From: Phycisphaerae bacterium
Lineage (GTDB): Bacteria > Planctomycetota > Phycisphaerae > Phycisphaerales > UBA1924
Direction: 5' to 3'
Length of the DNA stretch: 64,000 bases
Assembly (NCBI GenBank): GCA_030432255.1
Contig: JAUIHS010000004.1
Location: forward strand, 124,001-188,000
Shown here: piece by piece, positions 43,338 to 51,552 of the stretch
Position numbering within the stretch: the first letter of the stretch is position 1
Layout of the letters: every line of letters starts with the position of its first letter
Program-made: the position numbers and the translations under genes
Notes under the pieces: model-generated
The model's database searches: none
What the model was told of the DNA's origin: nothing
Seen by the model: the letters and a program-made list of their open reading frames with translations, nothing else

Positions 43338-44183
43338 ATGACTGTGAACAGTTTCCCCATTTCGACCGACCACCTCCACGTCCTGCTCCTCTTTGCCGCG
43401 GCCCACATCCTCGGCGATTTCCTCTTTCAGACCAATGGCATGGTCAAGGGGAAACAGGCGCGGCGTCCCAGCGCCTTCCTCCTGCACGGATTCGTCCACC
43501 TTGCCCTCCTCGCCGCCGTCATGGGGCGGCAGATGCCGAACCTGCTCATGGTGCTCGTCCCCTTTGCGATCCTGCATGTGCTCATCGACACCTTCAAGGA
43601 AGCTGTGACCCGGGAGTTCGCCGAGAAGCCGCTTTCGGCGAGGCGCGATCTCGCCCTCTTCGGACTCGATCAACTCGCCCATGCCATCGCCATCGTCTGC
43701 TTCTCATGGCTCATCGCATCGCAGTACGGCCGCACGGAGTGGATGTTCGCCGAGCACAGCATGCTCTTCGACCCCTGGCTGGTCGCCCTCTGGGTCTGGC
43801 TCGCCGGACTCGTCCTGACCACCCGGACCGGCGGCATGGTCATCGCCATGGTCGTCGCTCCCATCCTCGAGGAACTCCGTCGAACCCGCCCCGATGACGC
43901 CGATGAGGACGCCGAGGTCATGCGCCTCGATGTCCGCGGCCTCCAGCATGGCGGACGACTCATCGGCTGGCTCGAGCGCGCTCTGATCTTCCTGCTCGTC
44001 ATGAACGGCGCCATCGCAGGCGTCGGATTTCTCGCCGCGGCCAAGTCCGTCTTCCGCTTCGGCGAGATCAGCGATCCTCGCCAGCGCAAGGAAGCCGAGT
44101 ACATCCTGATCGGCACGCTCCTCAGCTTCACGTGGGGCATGTTCGCCGCGTGGCTGACCGTGCTCGCGTTGCGGATGGTGTAG
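43338..44183 (+). CDS. DUF3307 family integral membrane protein
   Basis: 281 aa. The DUF3307 signature AHILGDFLFQTNGMVKGK is at residues about 22-39, followed by HGFVHLALL and HVLIDTFKE with conserved His/Asp positions that suggest a metal or active site in the membrane. About seven hydrophobic segments: four in the N-terminal 170 residues, then two or three near the C-terminus. Encoded right behind the SatD-like gene on the same strand, so they probably act together. The role of this family is unknown. Confidence 0.85.
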   Translation: MTVNSFPISTDHLHVLLLFAAAHILGDFLFQTNGMVKGKQARRPSAFLLHGFVHLALLAAVMGRQMPNLLMVLVPFAILHVLIDTFKEAVTREFAEKPLSARRDLALFGLDQLAHAIAIVCFSWLIASQYGRTEWMFAEHSMLFDPWLVALWVWLAGLVLTTRTGGMVIAMVVAPILEELRRTRPDDADEDAEVMRLDVRGLQHGGRLIGWLERALIFLLVMNGAIAGVGFLAAAKSVFRFGEISDPRQRKEAEYILIGTLLSFTWGMFAAWLTVLALRMV

Positions 44184-44189
44184 GAAATC

Positions 44190-44236
44190 AAGGGACGAGG
44201 GACATTGAACCCTCATCCCTCATCGCTGATCCCGGG
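44190..44236. repeat. Heptamer array (GGGATGA) forming a hairpin between convergent genes
   Basis: On the - strand after the dockerin-gene stop: GGGATCA GCGATGA GGGATGA GGGTTCA ATGTCCC TCGTCCC. The two halves pair (AGGGACGAGGG with CCCTCATCCCT, one mismatch, 8-base loop), so the array doubles as a two-way hairpin between the ends of the DUF3307 and dockerin genes. The unit GGGATGA is the same as in the array at the Nudix gene. Confidence 0.6.
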
Positions 44237-45268
44237 TCACTTCTCGATATTCAACTGTTCGAGGACAGTCGCCACGTCATCCGAGTCGAGCGTGCCGTTG
44301 CCGTCGAGGTCATACTGCGGCAGGTCCGAAGCGCCGTGCGCAATGATTTCAGCGAGCGCTTCCGCATCAGCCAGGCTCACGACGCCATCGCGATTGACAT
44401 CCGGACGCGCCGGTGTGGCCAGCGCCATCTCGATCAGATCACGCCCACGTTCTGCATCACGCGACAGCGTCGCCGCGGCACGATCGCTCAGCGGGTGAAC
44501 ATCAATCGGCTGCGGTGCATACGGAGCCGGGATGATGCAGGCGTTGCAGAACTGCACCTTGTCGATGCACGCGGAGCCGAAGAACTCGGCCATGTCGCAG
44601 TCCGCCGCCGCGAACGCGTTGCTGCTGAAGATGTACTCGATGGTGACGGTGTCCCCGACCTGGATACCCGAGTTGCTGGTGACGTCGCAGCAGAAGACCT
44701 CCTGCGGAATGATCCCGAGCGCCTGGATACCGGTGCCGCACTCGAGGTCGAAGTCGCCGCAGCCGAAGGAGCCGTCGAGCACCGGGCATTCATGGACGAG
44801 GCCGTCTTCATTGGTCACGCGGACGAGCACATCGTAGTTCACCTGCCCGCCGCCCCAGATGATGAACTCGAATCCGCCGGTGGTCTTGAATCGGAGGAAT
44901 CGGCCGGTCACGGTGGTCTTGGTGGCGAGGGTGTACGTCGCGGATCCGGCGCTCCCGGAGGGCTTATCCGCAGTCCACTGTGCGCAGGAGTAGTTCCCGA
45001 TGCATGCCACATCGGCGTCGCAGGCCGGATCCCACGAGAAGTCGAAGATGCTGAAGTTACCGCCGGCGCAGTAGTCTCCGAAGCCGGCGGGGCACGCATC
45101 GCGCATCCAGCGCGTGAAGCCGTTGTGGAAGCTGCCGTTGGGTACCAACTGGCACAGCGGGACCGGCTCGATACCGATGTCGCCGGGTGTTGTTGATGAT
45201 GGCTGGCCGGCGGCGGGGCAGGCGAGAGCGGCGAGCAGCAGCAGGGGGGTACTCGGAATCAGACGCAT
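44237..45268 (-). CDS. Secreted Cys-rich protein with C-terminal dockerin-like module
   Basis: 343 aa from the ATG at 45268. Signal peptide TPLLLLAALACPAAG. The middle (about 40-260) has many cysteines (FGDYCAGGNFSIF, CPVLDGSFGCGDFDLECG, CDMAEFFGSACID), probably disulfide-linked, in a beta-sandwich-like carbohydrate-binding style. The end has two EF-hand loops (DVNRDGVVSLADAE and DLDGNGTLDSDDVA) of the dockerin kind. It is probably a surface or secreted binding protein. Confidence 0.78.
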   Translation of the reverse strand: MRLIPSTPLLLLAALACPAAGQPSSTTPGDIGIEPVPLCQLVPNGSFHNGFTRWMRDACPAGFGDYCAGGNFSIFDFSWDPACDADVACIGNYSCAQWTADKPSGSAGSATYTLATKTTVTGRFLRFKTTGGFEFIIWGGGQVNYDVLVRVTNEDGLVHECPVLDGSFGCGDFDLECGTGIQALGIIPQEVFCCDVTSNSGIQVGDTVTIEYIFSSNAFAAADCDMAEFFGSACIDKVQFCNACIIPAPYAPQPIDVHPLSDRAAATLSRDAERGRDLIEMALATPARPDVNRDGVVSLADAEALAEIIAHGASDLPQYDLDGNGTLDSDDVATVLEQLNIEK

Positions 45269-45418
45269 GGCAGATCCTCCTCTGGGAATCGGGAACATCA
45301 CCGCCCACTGGCGGTTCGTCCATCCCATTGCAAGATCCCTGCCACATGCCACACCACCGCCTGAGGCGATATCGAAAGCGGTATCACCCGGGTCGGTGAG
45401 AATTTTGGCCGGCTGCGG

Positions 45419-45910
45419 TCAGTGCTCAGTCTGGAACTCGTCGTGCGAGTGGTGTTCGACTTCTTCGATCTCGTCCAGCCACTTACTGATCGCGTCGGTG
45501 TCCTTCTTCATGATGGCGCGTTCCAGTTCGAGTGATGCTTCGATCGCCTCGATCAGGTGCTTGCGAAAACCGTTGTGGTACGCCTCGGTGTCCTCGCCGT
45601 ACTCGCGAACAGCGTGCTCGGACATCGGGACTTCATCGAAGGTCGCCTTGGCACCGAGCGCGCGCTCCTGGAAGGTCTGGAGCGAGGTCAATGCGGCCTT
45701 GACCGAGTCGGGTGCCGACAGGTCACGCGTGGCGCGCTTCACACCTCGAAGTGCGCGCCCCATGCCCTTCATGTTCTGCTCGAAGGAGAGCGTCTCACCT
45801 GCCGCGGGGGGACCCCCGGGTCGGCGGGTCGGCTGCGCCTGCACCAGCGCTGTGGCGGCGACAACTGCAACAAATGACAGACTGAGAACAACAAGGCCTG
45901 ACTTTCGCAT
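45419..45910 (-). CDS. Cytochrome b562-like periplasmic four-helix protein
   Basis: 163 aa from the ATG at 45910 (AGGAG 6 bases before). Signal peptide LVVLSLSFVAVVAATALVQA. The mature part is a four-helix bundle with the cytochrome b562 pattern: a Met near the first helix start (NMKGMGRAL, M47 or M50) and His near the end of the last helix (EVEHHSHDEF, H153 to H156). There is no CXXCH, so heme would be non-covalent if bound. The acidic and His-rich end could bind metal instead. Heme ligation is inference. Confidence 0.6.
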   Translation of the reverse strand: MRKSGLVVLSLSFVAVVAATALVQAQPTRRPGGPPAAGETLSFEQNMKGMGRALRGVKRATRDLSAPDSVKAALTSLQTFQERALGAKATFDEVPMSEHAVREYGEDTEAYHNGFRKHLIEAIEASLELERAIMKKDTDAISKWLDEIEEVEHHSHDEFQTEH

Positions 45911-46095
45911 CATGATCTCCTGAAAGGAACAGCGGCGGTGCATCCGGTGGCCTCGCCACGACGATCAACAGTATGCCAAGGAGTCGACAATCCAGCACCC
46001 TCGGCAGGTCATTTTGCGCAGGTCCGGGAGGGAAGCGTCACGGCGTGATCTCCCCGGCGCTTAGTCTGTACGAGCCGCAACCCCTGGGGAGATGC

Positions 46096-46452
46096 ATGCA
46101 GGAAGAACCAACCCGACATCAGTGGATCGAGGCCATGTCGGAGATCGCGGCTCGCTATGCCCTCACGCAGGCCACCTCCTCCCACACGCCTCGGCCGACG
46201 CGGTTCATCCTTCGTGGCTGTGCGGGTCTCGCGATCCACCCCGACCATACCGATCCGGTCGCCATCGATGTGACGGACGTCTCCATCACCGGCATCGGGT
46301 TCCGCAGTGATCGCGACATCGAAGCGGGATCTCACCTTCACGTCGCATTTCTTGACGACAGCCGGGAGCGCCACTGGAACGTCGAGGTCATCTGGTCGGA
46401 GGAAGCCGAAGCGGGTGGCTGGCGCATCGGGTCCCGACTCATCCAGTCGTGA
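46096..46452 (+). CDS. PilZ-like small protein
   Basis: 118 aa from the ATG at 46096 (GGGGAGA before it). The C-terminal 80 residues (VAIDVTDVSITGIGFRSDRDIEAGSHLHVAFLD, then a closing GWRIGSRL) follow the PilZ beta-barrel order with the DxSxxG motif. The usual RxxxR c-di-GMP motif upstream is only partly matched (RPTRFILRG), so ligand binding is uncertain. Likely a c-di-GMP responsive adaptor or a degenerate relative. Confidence 0.68.
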   Translation: MQEEPTRHQWIEAMSEIAARYALTQATSSHTPRPTRFILRGCAGLAIHPDHTDPVAIDVTDVSITGIGFRSDRDIEAGSHLHVAFLDDSRERHWNVEVIWSEEAEAGGWRIGSRLIQS

Positions 46453-46494
46453 CCGAAGCCGCGGGCAGGTGGATCACGCGGCCTCCCATCCACC

Positions 46495-46500
46495 TATCAT
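46495..46500 (+). promoter_or_regulatory. -10 box placed for a leaderless transcript
   Basis: TATCAT ends 6 bases before the ATG at 46507 and there is no ribosome binding site, so the message is probably leaderless. Confidence 0.4.
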
Positions 46501-46506
46501 GCGGGC

Positions 46507-47517
46507 ATGTCCAAGCCGACGCCTGAACCACCGACACCCGTCACCTTCGACGATGTGCGCCATGCCGCCGAACGCATCCGTGCTCACGCACACCGCACAC
46601 CCGTCATGACGTCGCGCACCGTCGATGAGCAACTCGGCGGACATGCTCTCTTCAAGTGCGAATGCTTCCAGCGCATCGGTGCCTTCAAGTTCCGCGGGGC
46701 CTGCAACGCCGTGGCGCAACTCGACCGTGCGCACTCACCCGGCATCATCACCTGGTCCTCCGGAAACCACGCACAGGCCATCGCACTCGCCGCCGCACTC
46801 CACCACGTTCCCGCAACCATCGTCATGCCCGCGAACGCGCCCGCTGTGAAACTCGCTGCGACTCGCGGCTACCTTGCAGGCGCGCCCGCCGGAAGCGAGA
46901 TCGTCATCTACGACCCGGCCACGCAGGTGCGCGAGGAAGTCGGTCATCAAATCGCTGAAGAACGCGGCCTCACGATCATCCCGCCCTACGACCATCCACA
47001 CGTCATTGCAGGGCAGGGCACGGCCGCGCTCGAACTCATCGAGGACCACGGCCCGCTCGACGTTCTCTTCGTCTGCGTCGGCGGTGGGGGACTCCTTTCG
47101 GGTTCGGCCATCGCAACGAAGGCGCTGCTGCCCGACTGCGCTGTGATCGGTGTCGAACCCGAACTCGCTGACGATGCCACACGCAGTTTCCGGACCGGCA
47201 CGCTCCAGAGCGTGCACAATCCCCCGACCATTGCAGACGGTGCCCGAACGCCCTCGCTCGGGCACTACACGTTCCCACTCGTGCTGCGGCATGCTGACGA
47301 CATGATGACCGTGAGTGACGAGGAACTCCTCGCCGCGATGCGACTGGTCTGGGAGCGGATGAAGGTGCTGATTGAGCCGACGGGCGCCCTGGCGCTCGCC
47401 GGGGCCTTGCGGGTCGCCCGGGAGGCGCCCGACCGCTTGCGAGACCGGCGCATCGGCGTGATTTTCAGCGGCGGCAATGCCGATTTCGCGGCCATCCTGC
47501 CCCTGCTCGGATCCTGA
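46507..47517 (+). CDS. Serine/threonine dehydratase-family PLP enzyme (serine racemase-like)
   Basis: 336 aa, fold type II PLP enzyme. The PLP lysine is K61 in RIGAFKFRGACNA; SSGNHAQA and GGGGLLSG bind the cofactor phosphate. Length and the lack of an ACT domain match catabolic threonine dehydratase, serine racemase or threo-3-hydroxyaspartate dehydratase. The reaction is deamination or racemisation of Ser, Thr or hydroxyaspartate; the exact substrate is not readable from the motifs. Confidence 0.9.
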   Translation: MSKPTPEPPTPVTFDDVRHAAERIRAHAHRTPVMTSRTVDEQLGGHALFKCECFQRIGAFKFRGACNAVAQLDRAHSPGIITWSSGNHAQAIALAAALHHVPATIVMPANAPAVKLAATRGYLAGAPAGSEIVIYDPATQVREEVGHQIAEERGLTIIPPYDHPHVIAGQGTAALELIEDHGPLDVLFVCVGGGGLLSGSAIATKALLPDCAVIGVEPELADDATRSFRTGTLQSVHNPPTIADGARTPSLGHYTFPLVLRHADDMMTVSDEELLAAMRLVWERMKVLIEPTGALALAGALRVAREAPDRLRDRRIGVIFSGGNADFAAILPLLGS

Positions 47518-47545
47518 CTGCAAAAAATCACTCGTTTGGGGGGAT

Positions 47546-47576
47546 TTGTTATCGCGCCGGCGCGAACTCCTGTTAG
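47546..47576 (+). promoter_or_regulatory. Possible promoter with palindrome inside a 19-base spacer
   Basis: TTGTTA, 19 bases, TGTTAG. The spacer begins with the perfect 14-bp palindrome TCGCGCCGGCGCGA (47552-47565). A long spacer with a central palindrome is the MerR-regulated design. The -10 is poor and a GC palindrome may be chance. No merR gene is nearby. Confidence 0.28.
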
Positions 47577-47657
47577 CCTCAGGGCAATAGGAGTACGTCC
47601 CGTCTGATTGCACGTCGTCGGGACTCAGAGAAGACACAGAATCAGGAGTCTCACAAC

Positions 47658-48356
47658 ATGTCTTGTTTTGTTCCCCGTACCGTCGGTGCGCTGTGCGCCG
47701 TGGCCGTTGCTTCGTCCGCGTCCGCCGCACTCTTCAACCTCTCCGACCCGAGCGGTCTCTCCGCCGAGGTGGAGATCGATCTGGGTGCTGGTGGCACCTC
47801 TCTCGACATCCGGATCCGCAACACCTCCACAGGTGTGCCGATGGGCTTCAGCAACTCGGATCAGTTGCTGACCGGCGTGTCGTTCATCCTCGATGCCGGT
47901 GTCGAACTCACCGGTGGTTCCGCCGCCGTCGGTCCGACCAGCATGTCCCTCAACTTCGACGGCGGCAGCGCCGGACCCGGTGACAACATCGGTGGCGAGT
48001 GGGGGTGGGGCAACACCGTCACGTCAGGTTCGCTGGGCAATGCCATCTCCGGCAACACCTCAGGCATGACCGCCTTCGGTGGACCCAACCTCGATGGTCC
48101 CCCCAACCTCAATGGCCCGCAGGGCGGACTCATCAGCGCCGCCGAACCCGTCGCCCTCGGCGGCCTCGGCGCCATCCAGGATGAGATCGTCGTGAACGTG
48201 ACGCTCAACCAGGCCATCGCCGATCTCTCTTTCCTCAGCAACGGACTTCAGGTCGAGTACGGCTCCGATGCCGCGTTCCTCTACGTCCCCGCACCCGCGA
48301 CGGGCACACTCTTCGCCGGCGCCTTCTTCGCAGCCGCGCGTCGTCGCCGTCGCTGA
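47658..48356 (+). CDS. Secreted protein with Pro-x-Pro/poly-Arg sorting tail
   Basis: 232 aa with signal peptide VGALCAVAVASSASA. The middle is Gly/Asn-rich with beta-sandwich patterns (AEVEIDLGAGGTSLDIRIRN, LTGVSFILDAGVELTGG). The C-terminus VPAPATGTLFAGAFFAAARRRRR (last 23 residues, not counting the stop) is a PEP-CTERM-like tail: Pro motif, hydrophobic helix, arginines. Likely exported and then processed by an exosortase. The function of the body is unknown. It ends 40 bases before a strong hairpin. Confidence 0.78.
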   Translation: MSCFVPRTVGALCAVAVASSASAALFNLSDPSGLSAEVEIDLGAGGTSLDIRIRNTSTGVPMGFSNSDQLLTGVSFILDAGVELTGGSAAVGPTSMSLNFDGGSAGPGDNIGGEWGWGNTVTSGSLGNAISGNTSGMTAFGGPNLDGPPNLNGPQGGLISAAEPVALGGLGAIQDEIVVNVTLNQAIADLSFLSNGLQVEYGSDAAFLYVPAPATGTLFAGAFFAAARRRRR

Positions 48357-48396
48357 TCGCAGCGGACGCATCCAGTCCGACTTCAGATCAAAGAAA

Positions 48397-48430
48397 AAGC
48401 GGCCGCCTTCTTCACGGAAGGCGGCCGCTT
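48397..48430. terminator. Strong bidirectional terminator hairpin
   Basis: AAGCGGCCGCCTTC and GAAGGCGGCCGCTT pair over 14 perfect bases with a 6-base loop. On the - strand it is followed by TTTCTTTG, so it ends the gene at 48459. It also stands behind the convergent sorting-tail gene at 47658. Confidence 0.85.
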
Positions 48431-48458
48431 CTGCATACAGGGCAGAGAAGGAAGATGA

Positions 48459-50180
48459 TCACGGTACGAGGCAGATATCCACGTTACCCCAGTCGATGTA
48501 ACCGCCGGGGATGGAGAATGTGATCTTCGTTCCACCGGGCACCGGCGTGACCTGACAGTCAATCACGAAGCCCGCCTGCTGGAAGAACGAGCAGCGGATC
48601 GTGTCGCAGATGCGCAGGGCGCAGTCGAAGCCGCTCCCGCCGGGGCCGATGAGCCGGATGCACGGGAAGTACCCGTCATGGCCGATGCCCCGCGCATGGT
48701 CGTGCGCGCGGACGGTCATGTTCAACTTCTGATCCGGACCCCACTGCAGCGAGTCGGGAATCGTCACGCAGATGATCCCGTTCTCCGGTTCGCCGTGGAT
48801 CCACTGCTCCTCGGGAGGCGGAATCGGAACGAAGTCCTTCATCCCCATGGTCCCACCCGCGGGGCCGTTCGGCGGGAAACGATCCCAGTTCCACACCGGC
48901 TGCTCGACGAGAATGTCGGGGAACGCCGGTGTGAAGAAGCCCTGGGTGCCGAAGCCGGTGGCCACCATGATCGGGCCAGGCTGCGCGCCCTGGAAGATCG
49001 GGCCAACCAGGACCTGCATCTGCCGGCCGTCCGGAGTCACGCTGATGACTTCGAGCGGAAGCGAGCAGGTCGGCGTCATCATCACGACGGCGCAGTTGTT
49101 GTCCGGGTCCGGATCAAAGCCGCTGCCGACAATCGTCAGCTTGTCACCCGACTGGGCCGCCGGCGGGAAGAAGTCCAGGACCTGCACTTCGGGGCCGAAG
49201 AGACAGATGTCCAGGTTGCCCCAGTCGATGAAACCGCCCGGCAGCGAGACCGTGATCTTCCATCCGCCGGGAACCTGATCGATGAAGCAGTCAATCACGA
49301 TGCCCGACTGCTGGAAGAACGCACACCGGATCATGTCACAGATGCGCTCCGCGCACTCCTGCGTGTTGCCGCCCGGACCCAGGATGCGCATGCACGGGAA
49401 GTGGGCATCATGACCGATGCCCTGCGCATGATCATGCGCCCGCATCGTGATGGCCATCTTCTGGTCAGGCAGCCACGGCAGGTCGTCCGGCAGGAACAGG
49501 CAGATGATCCCGTTCTCAGGCTCACCATGCAGCCACAGTTCTTCCGCCGGCGGAATCGGATCGAAGATCGGGCCCGTCGCCGCGGGGCCATTGACCTGGC
49601 GGTCCCACACCCACACCGGTTCCTCGACCACGATCTCGGGGAAGGCAGGGACGAACGTGCCGAAGTCGCCATTGCCGCGGGCCACCATGATCGGGCCGGG
49701 CTGTCCGCCCTGGAAGATCGGGCCGACCTGCACACGCATCTGAGTGCCCTCCGGGTTCACGTCCAGCACATCCAGCGGAAGCGAACACGTCGGGGTCATC
49801 ATCACCACGGCGCAGTTGTTGTCCGGGTCCGGGTCAAAACCGTGACCGAGGATCGTCACCACTGTGCCCGTGGCACCGGCGGTCGGGAAGACCTTGTCGA
49901 TGCCCATGCAGAACGTGCCCCAGTTTGCGAGCACGAGGTTCAGGTCCTCGAAGTCGACGAACCCGTTCCCGGTCACATCGCCGGATGTCCCCGGCGGAAC
50001 CGTCTGCGCCCAGTTCGCAAGCACGATGTTCAGGTCATCAAAGTCAACGTCAAAGTCACCGTCCGCATCCCCCGGACACGCGGGCGTCACCGGACCACCG
50101 ACACCGCCCACAACCGGACACGCCAACGCCAGGATCGCCGCGATCGCCCCCGTCGCGGCCTTCGTCATCAGACGTCCCAT
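48459..50180 (-). CDS. Secreted protein with N-terminal dockerin-like module and two IPT/TIG-type repeats
   Basis: 573 aa from the ATG at 50180 (AGAAGGAG before it). Signal peptide GAIAAILALACPVVG. The dockerin EF-hands come first here (about 33-90: GDADGDFDVDFDDLN, GDVTGNGFVDFEDLN), unlike the C-terminal place in the neighbours. Two homologous halves follow, each an IPT/TIG-like domain (TILGHGFDPDPDNNCAVVMM and TIVGSGFDPDPDNNCAVVMM) and a Cys-containing domain (DHAQGIGHDAHFPC, DHARGIGHDGYFPC). The duplication is close to identical in places. Likely an extracellular binding protein. Confidence 0.82.
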   Translation of the reverse strand: MGRLMTKAATGAIAAILALACPVVGGVGGPVTPACPGDADGDFDVDFDDLNIVLANWAQTVPPGTSGDVTGNGFVDFEDLNLVLANWGTFCMGIDKVFPTAGATGTVVTILGHGFDPDPDNNCAVVMMTPTCSLPLDVLDVNPEGTQMRVQVGPIFQGGQPGPIMVARGNGDFGTFVPAFPEIVVEEPVWVWDRQVNGPAATGPIFDPIPPAEELWLHGEPENGIICLFLPDDLPWLPDQKMAITMRAHDHAQGIGHDAHFPCMRILGPGGNTQECAERICDMIRCAFFQQSGIVIDCFIDQVPGGWKITVSLPGGFIDWGNLDICLFGPEVQVLDFFPPAAQSGDKLTIVGSGFDPDPDNNCAVVMMTPTCSLPLEVISVTPDGRQMQVLVGPIFQGAQPGPIMVATGFGTQGFFTPAFPDILVEQPVWNWDRFPPNGPAGGTMGMKDFVPIPPPEEQWIHGEPENGIICVTIPDSLQWGPDQKLNMTVRAHDHARGIGHDGYFPCIRLIGPGGSGFDCALRICDTIRCSFFQQAGFVIDCQVTPVPGGTKITFSIPGGYIDWGNVDICLVP

Positions 50181-50428
50181 TGGCTCCATCTCCTTCTGCG
50201 CACCAGACAGTGGGCGCGCAAACACCCGCGCTGCACTCCACGCAGCGCGCTCACGAGGACAACGCCGAGACCATCTCGACGTTGACAACACGAACACATC
50301 AGAATGTTCAGTCACGCGGCCGACAGAAAGCCCACGAGAGGTCGGCGCGTCTTGGTTCGTTCCTACCCGGGAACGCGATCCCTATCCCCCCAACACGTCA
50401 TGATATCACGACAAAGTTGCAAAAGGAA

Positions 50429-50459
50429 CAGCCGCGATCCCGCAAAGAGACCGCGGCTG
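50429..50459 (-). terminator. Intrinsic terminator of the 50586 gene
   Basis: CAGCCGCG and CGCGGCTG pair over 8 bases, with a loop of 15. On the - strand it runs into TTCCTTTTGC. It follows the heptamer array. Confidence 0.65.
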
Positions 50460-50479
50460 CGACTTGTCGATGCTCGGGA

Positions 50480-50585
50480 GTCGGAAACAGGGAATCGATT
50501 CAGCTTGGAGCAGGAGCTCCTCAGGTGGTCCGCCGGAGGCGATCAAGCCCGACTGCCGCTTCCCGATTCCCACTTCCCGACGCTG
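50480..50585 (-). repeat. Heptamer array (GGGAATC/GGGAAGC) with inverted arms
   Basis: Directly after TAA the sense strand reads CAGCGTC GGGAAGT GGGAATC GGGAAGC GGCAGTC GGGCTTG. The far arm 50480-50497 pairs with 50564-50581 in 15 of 18 positions, and an inner GCTTG...CAAGC pair is nested. The architecture is the same as at 2811 and 5417. Confidence 0.62.
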
Positions 50586-51383
50586 TTACCTCGCCCCACG
50601 CCACAGCTTACGGAACTCCTGCCAGTCGGCGCCCGTCACGAAGCCGTCGCCCGTGATGTCCGCTGTGCCGTTGCCCGCCAGGTACGCATCACGGAACGTG
50701 CGGCGGTCGTGGCGGTCCACGTCGCCGTCCAGGTCGAAGTCCGCCGCGGCGTACACCTTGAGATCAAGTTCGACCTCTCCCCCCGCATAGGCCACCGTGC
50801 TCGGGCCGCCGTACACACCGGTCTGAAGGCTCGCGCTGATGCTGTAGCTGCCCGCTTCGAGCCAGCCGGTGAAGGCGTCGTAGTCCGAATCGGACTCCAG
50901 CGCCTCGACGTAGGCGATGCGCCCGTTCGGGCCGTTGAAAGACGCGTAGGCGATCGTGTAGCCCTCTTCCGCGAACGCGCCAGACGAATACACCACGCGC
51001 ACCTTGGAGGTGACGTCGAAGGACGTGTCGAACACGCCCTCGTATCCGCTGTCCGCCTGGAAGAGTCCGGGGTGATCCAGTTCCGCTTCGCCGATCAGGG
51101 ACACCGAGATGTCGGTGCTCGTCACACCGATGTCGGCGCCGCCGTTGGCGTCCGAGACATCATTGCCGTAGTAGTCATCAAGGTCCGCGACCACCGTGGC
51201 CTGGAACTGACCCAGCGGCGCATCCTCCGACTCCGTGTCCCACACGCCATCGTTGAACTCGTAGTCGTAACCAAACGCCCACGCATCAATCTGACGGGAC
51301 GTGGACACAACATCAATCGTCGCGGCGGGTGCGCCGCCCATCGTCGAACCGGCAACCGCCGCGAGCATCGTCGTGATCATCAT
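50586..51383 (-). CDS. Secreted protein with C-terminal dockerin-like module
   Basis: 265 aa, with a short signal peptide (MMITTMLAAVAGSTMGGAPA). The body is a beta-rich, Asp/Tyr-rich region (DYEFNDGVWDTESEDA, SVSLIGEAELDH) without a named domain. The end carries DFDLDGDVDRHDRRTFRDAY and DITGDGFVTGADW, EF-hand repeats of the dockerin kind. AGAGGAAAG lies 8 bases before the ATG. Confidence 0.75.
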   Translation of the reverse strand: MMITTMLAAVAGSTMGGAPAATIDVVSTSRQIDAWAFGYDYEFNDGVWDTESEDAPLGQFQATVVADLDDYYGNDVSDANGGADIGVTSTDISVSLIGEAELDHPGLFQADSGYEGVFDTSFDVTSKVRVVYSSGAFAEEGYTIAYASFNGPNGRIAYVEALESDSDYDAFTGWLEAGSYSISASLQTGVYGGPSTVAYAGGEVELDLKVYAAADFDLDGDVDRHDRRTFRDAYLAGNGTADITGDGFVTGADWQEFRKLWRGAR

Positions 51384-51516
51384 GATCTGTCTTTCCTCTG
51401 CATGTCGTGAAGATGTGCGTATTCAGCAACAACACCCAGATCATCGCACACCGATCTGCGCGCAGCGACACGAACCGTGTGAAGATTGCGGAAGGGATGC
51501 AATCAGAAACAACACA

Positions 51517-51552
51517 ACCCCTGACACCTTACCCCCAACCCCTTACCCCGGC
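51517..51552 (-). repeat. Heptamer array (TTGGGGG/TAAGGGG) after the small membrane protein gene, G-quadruplex capable
   Basis: After the TAG the sense strand reads GCCGGGG TAAGGGG TTGGGGG TAAGGTG TCAGGGG TTG. Four runs of at least four G with loops of 3, 2 and 10 bases make it a good quadruplex candidate in the RNA. Confidence 0.62.

Larger units (their letters stand above)
50181..50585. other. 405-base intergenic stretch
   Basis: Lies between two - strand dockerin-protein genes. It contains the terminator at 50429-50459 and the heptamer inverted repeat at 50480-50585. The rest (50181-50428) should be the upstream region of the gene at 48459; no clear promoter or small gene was found. Confidence 0.5.
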
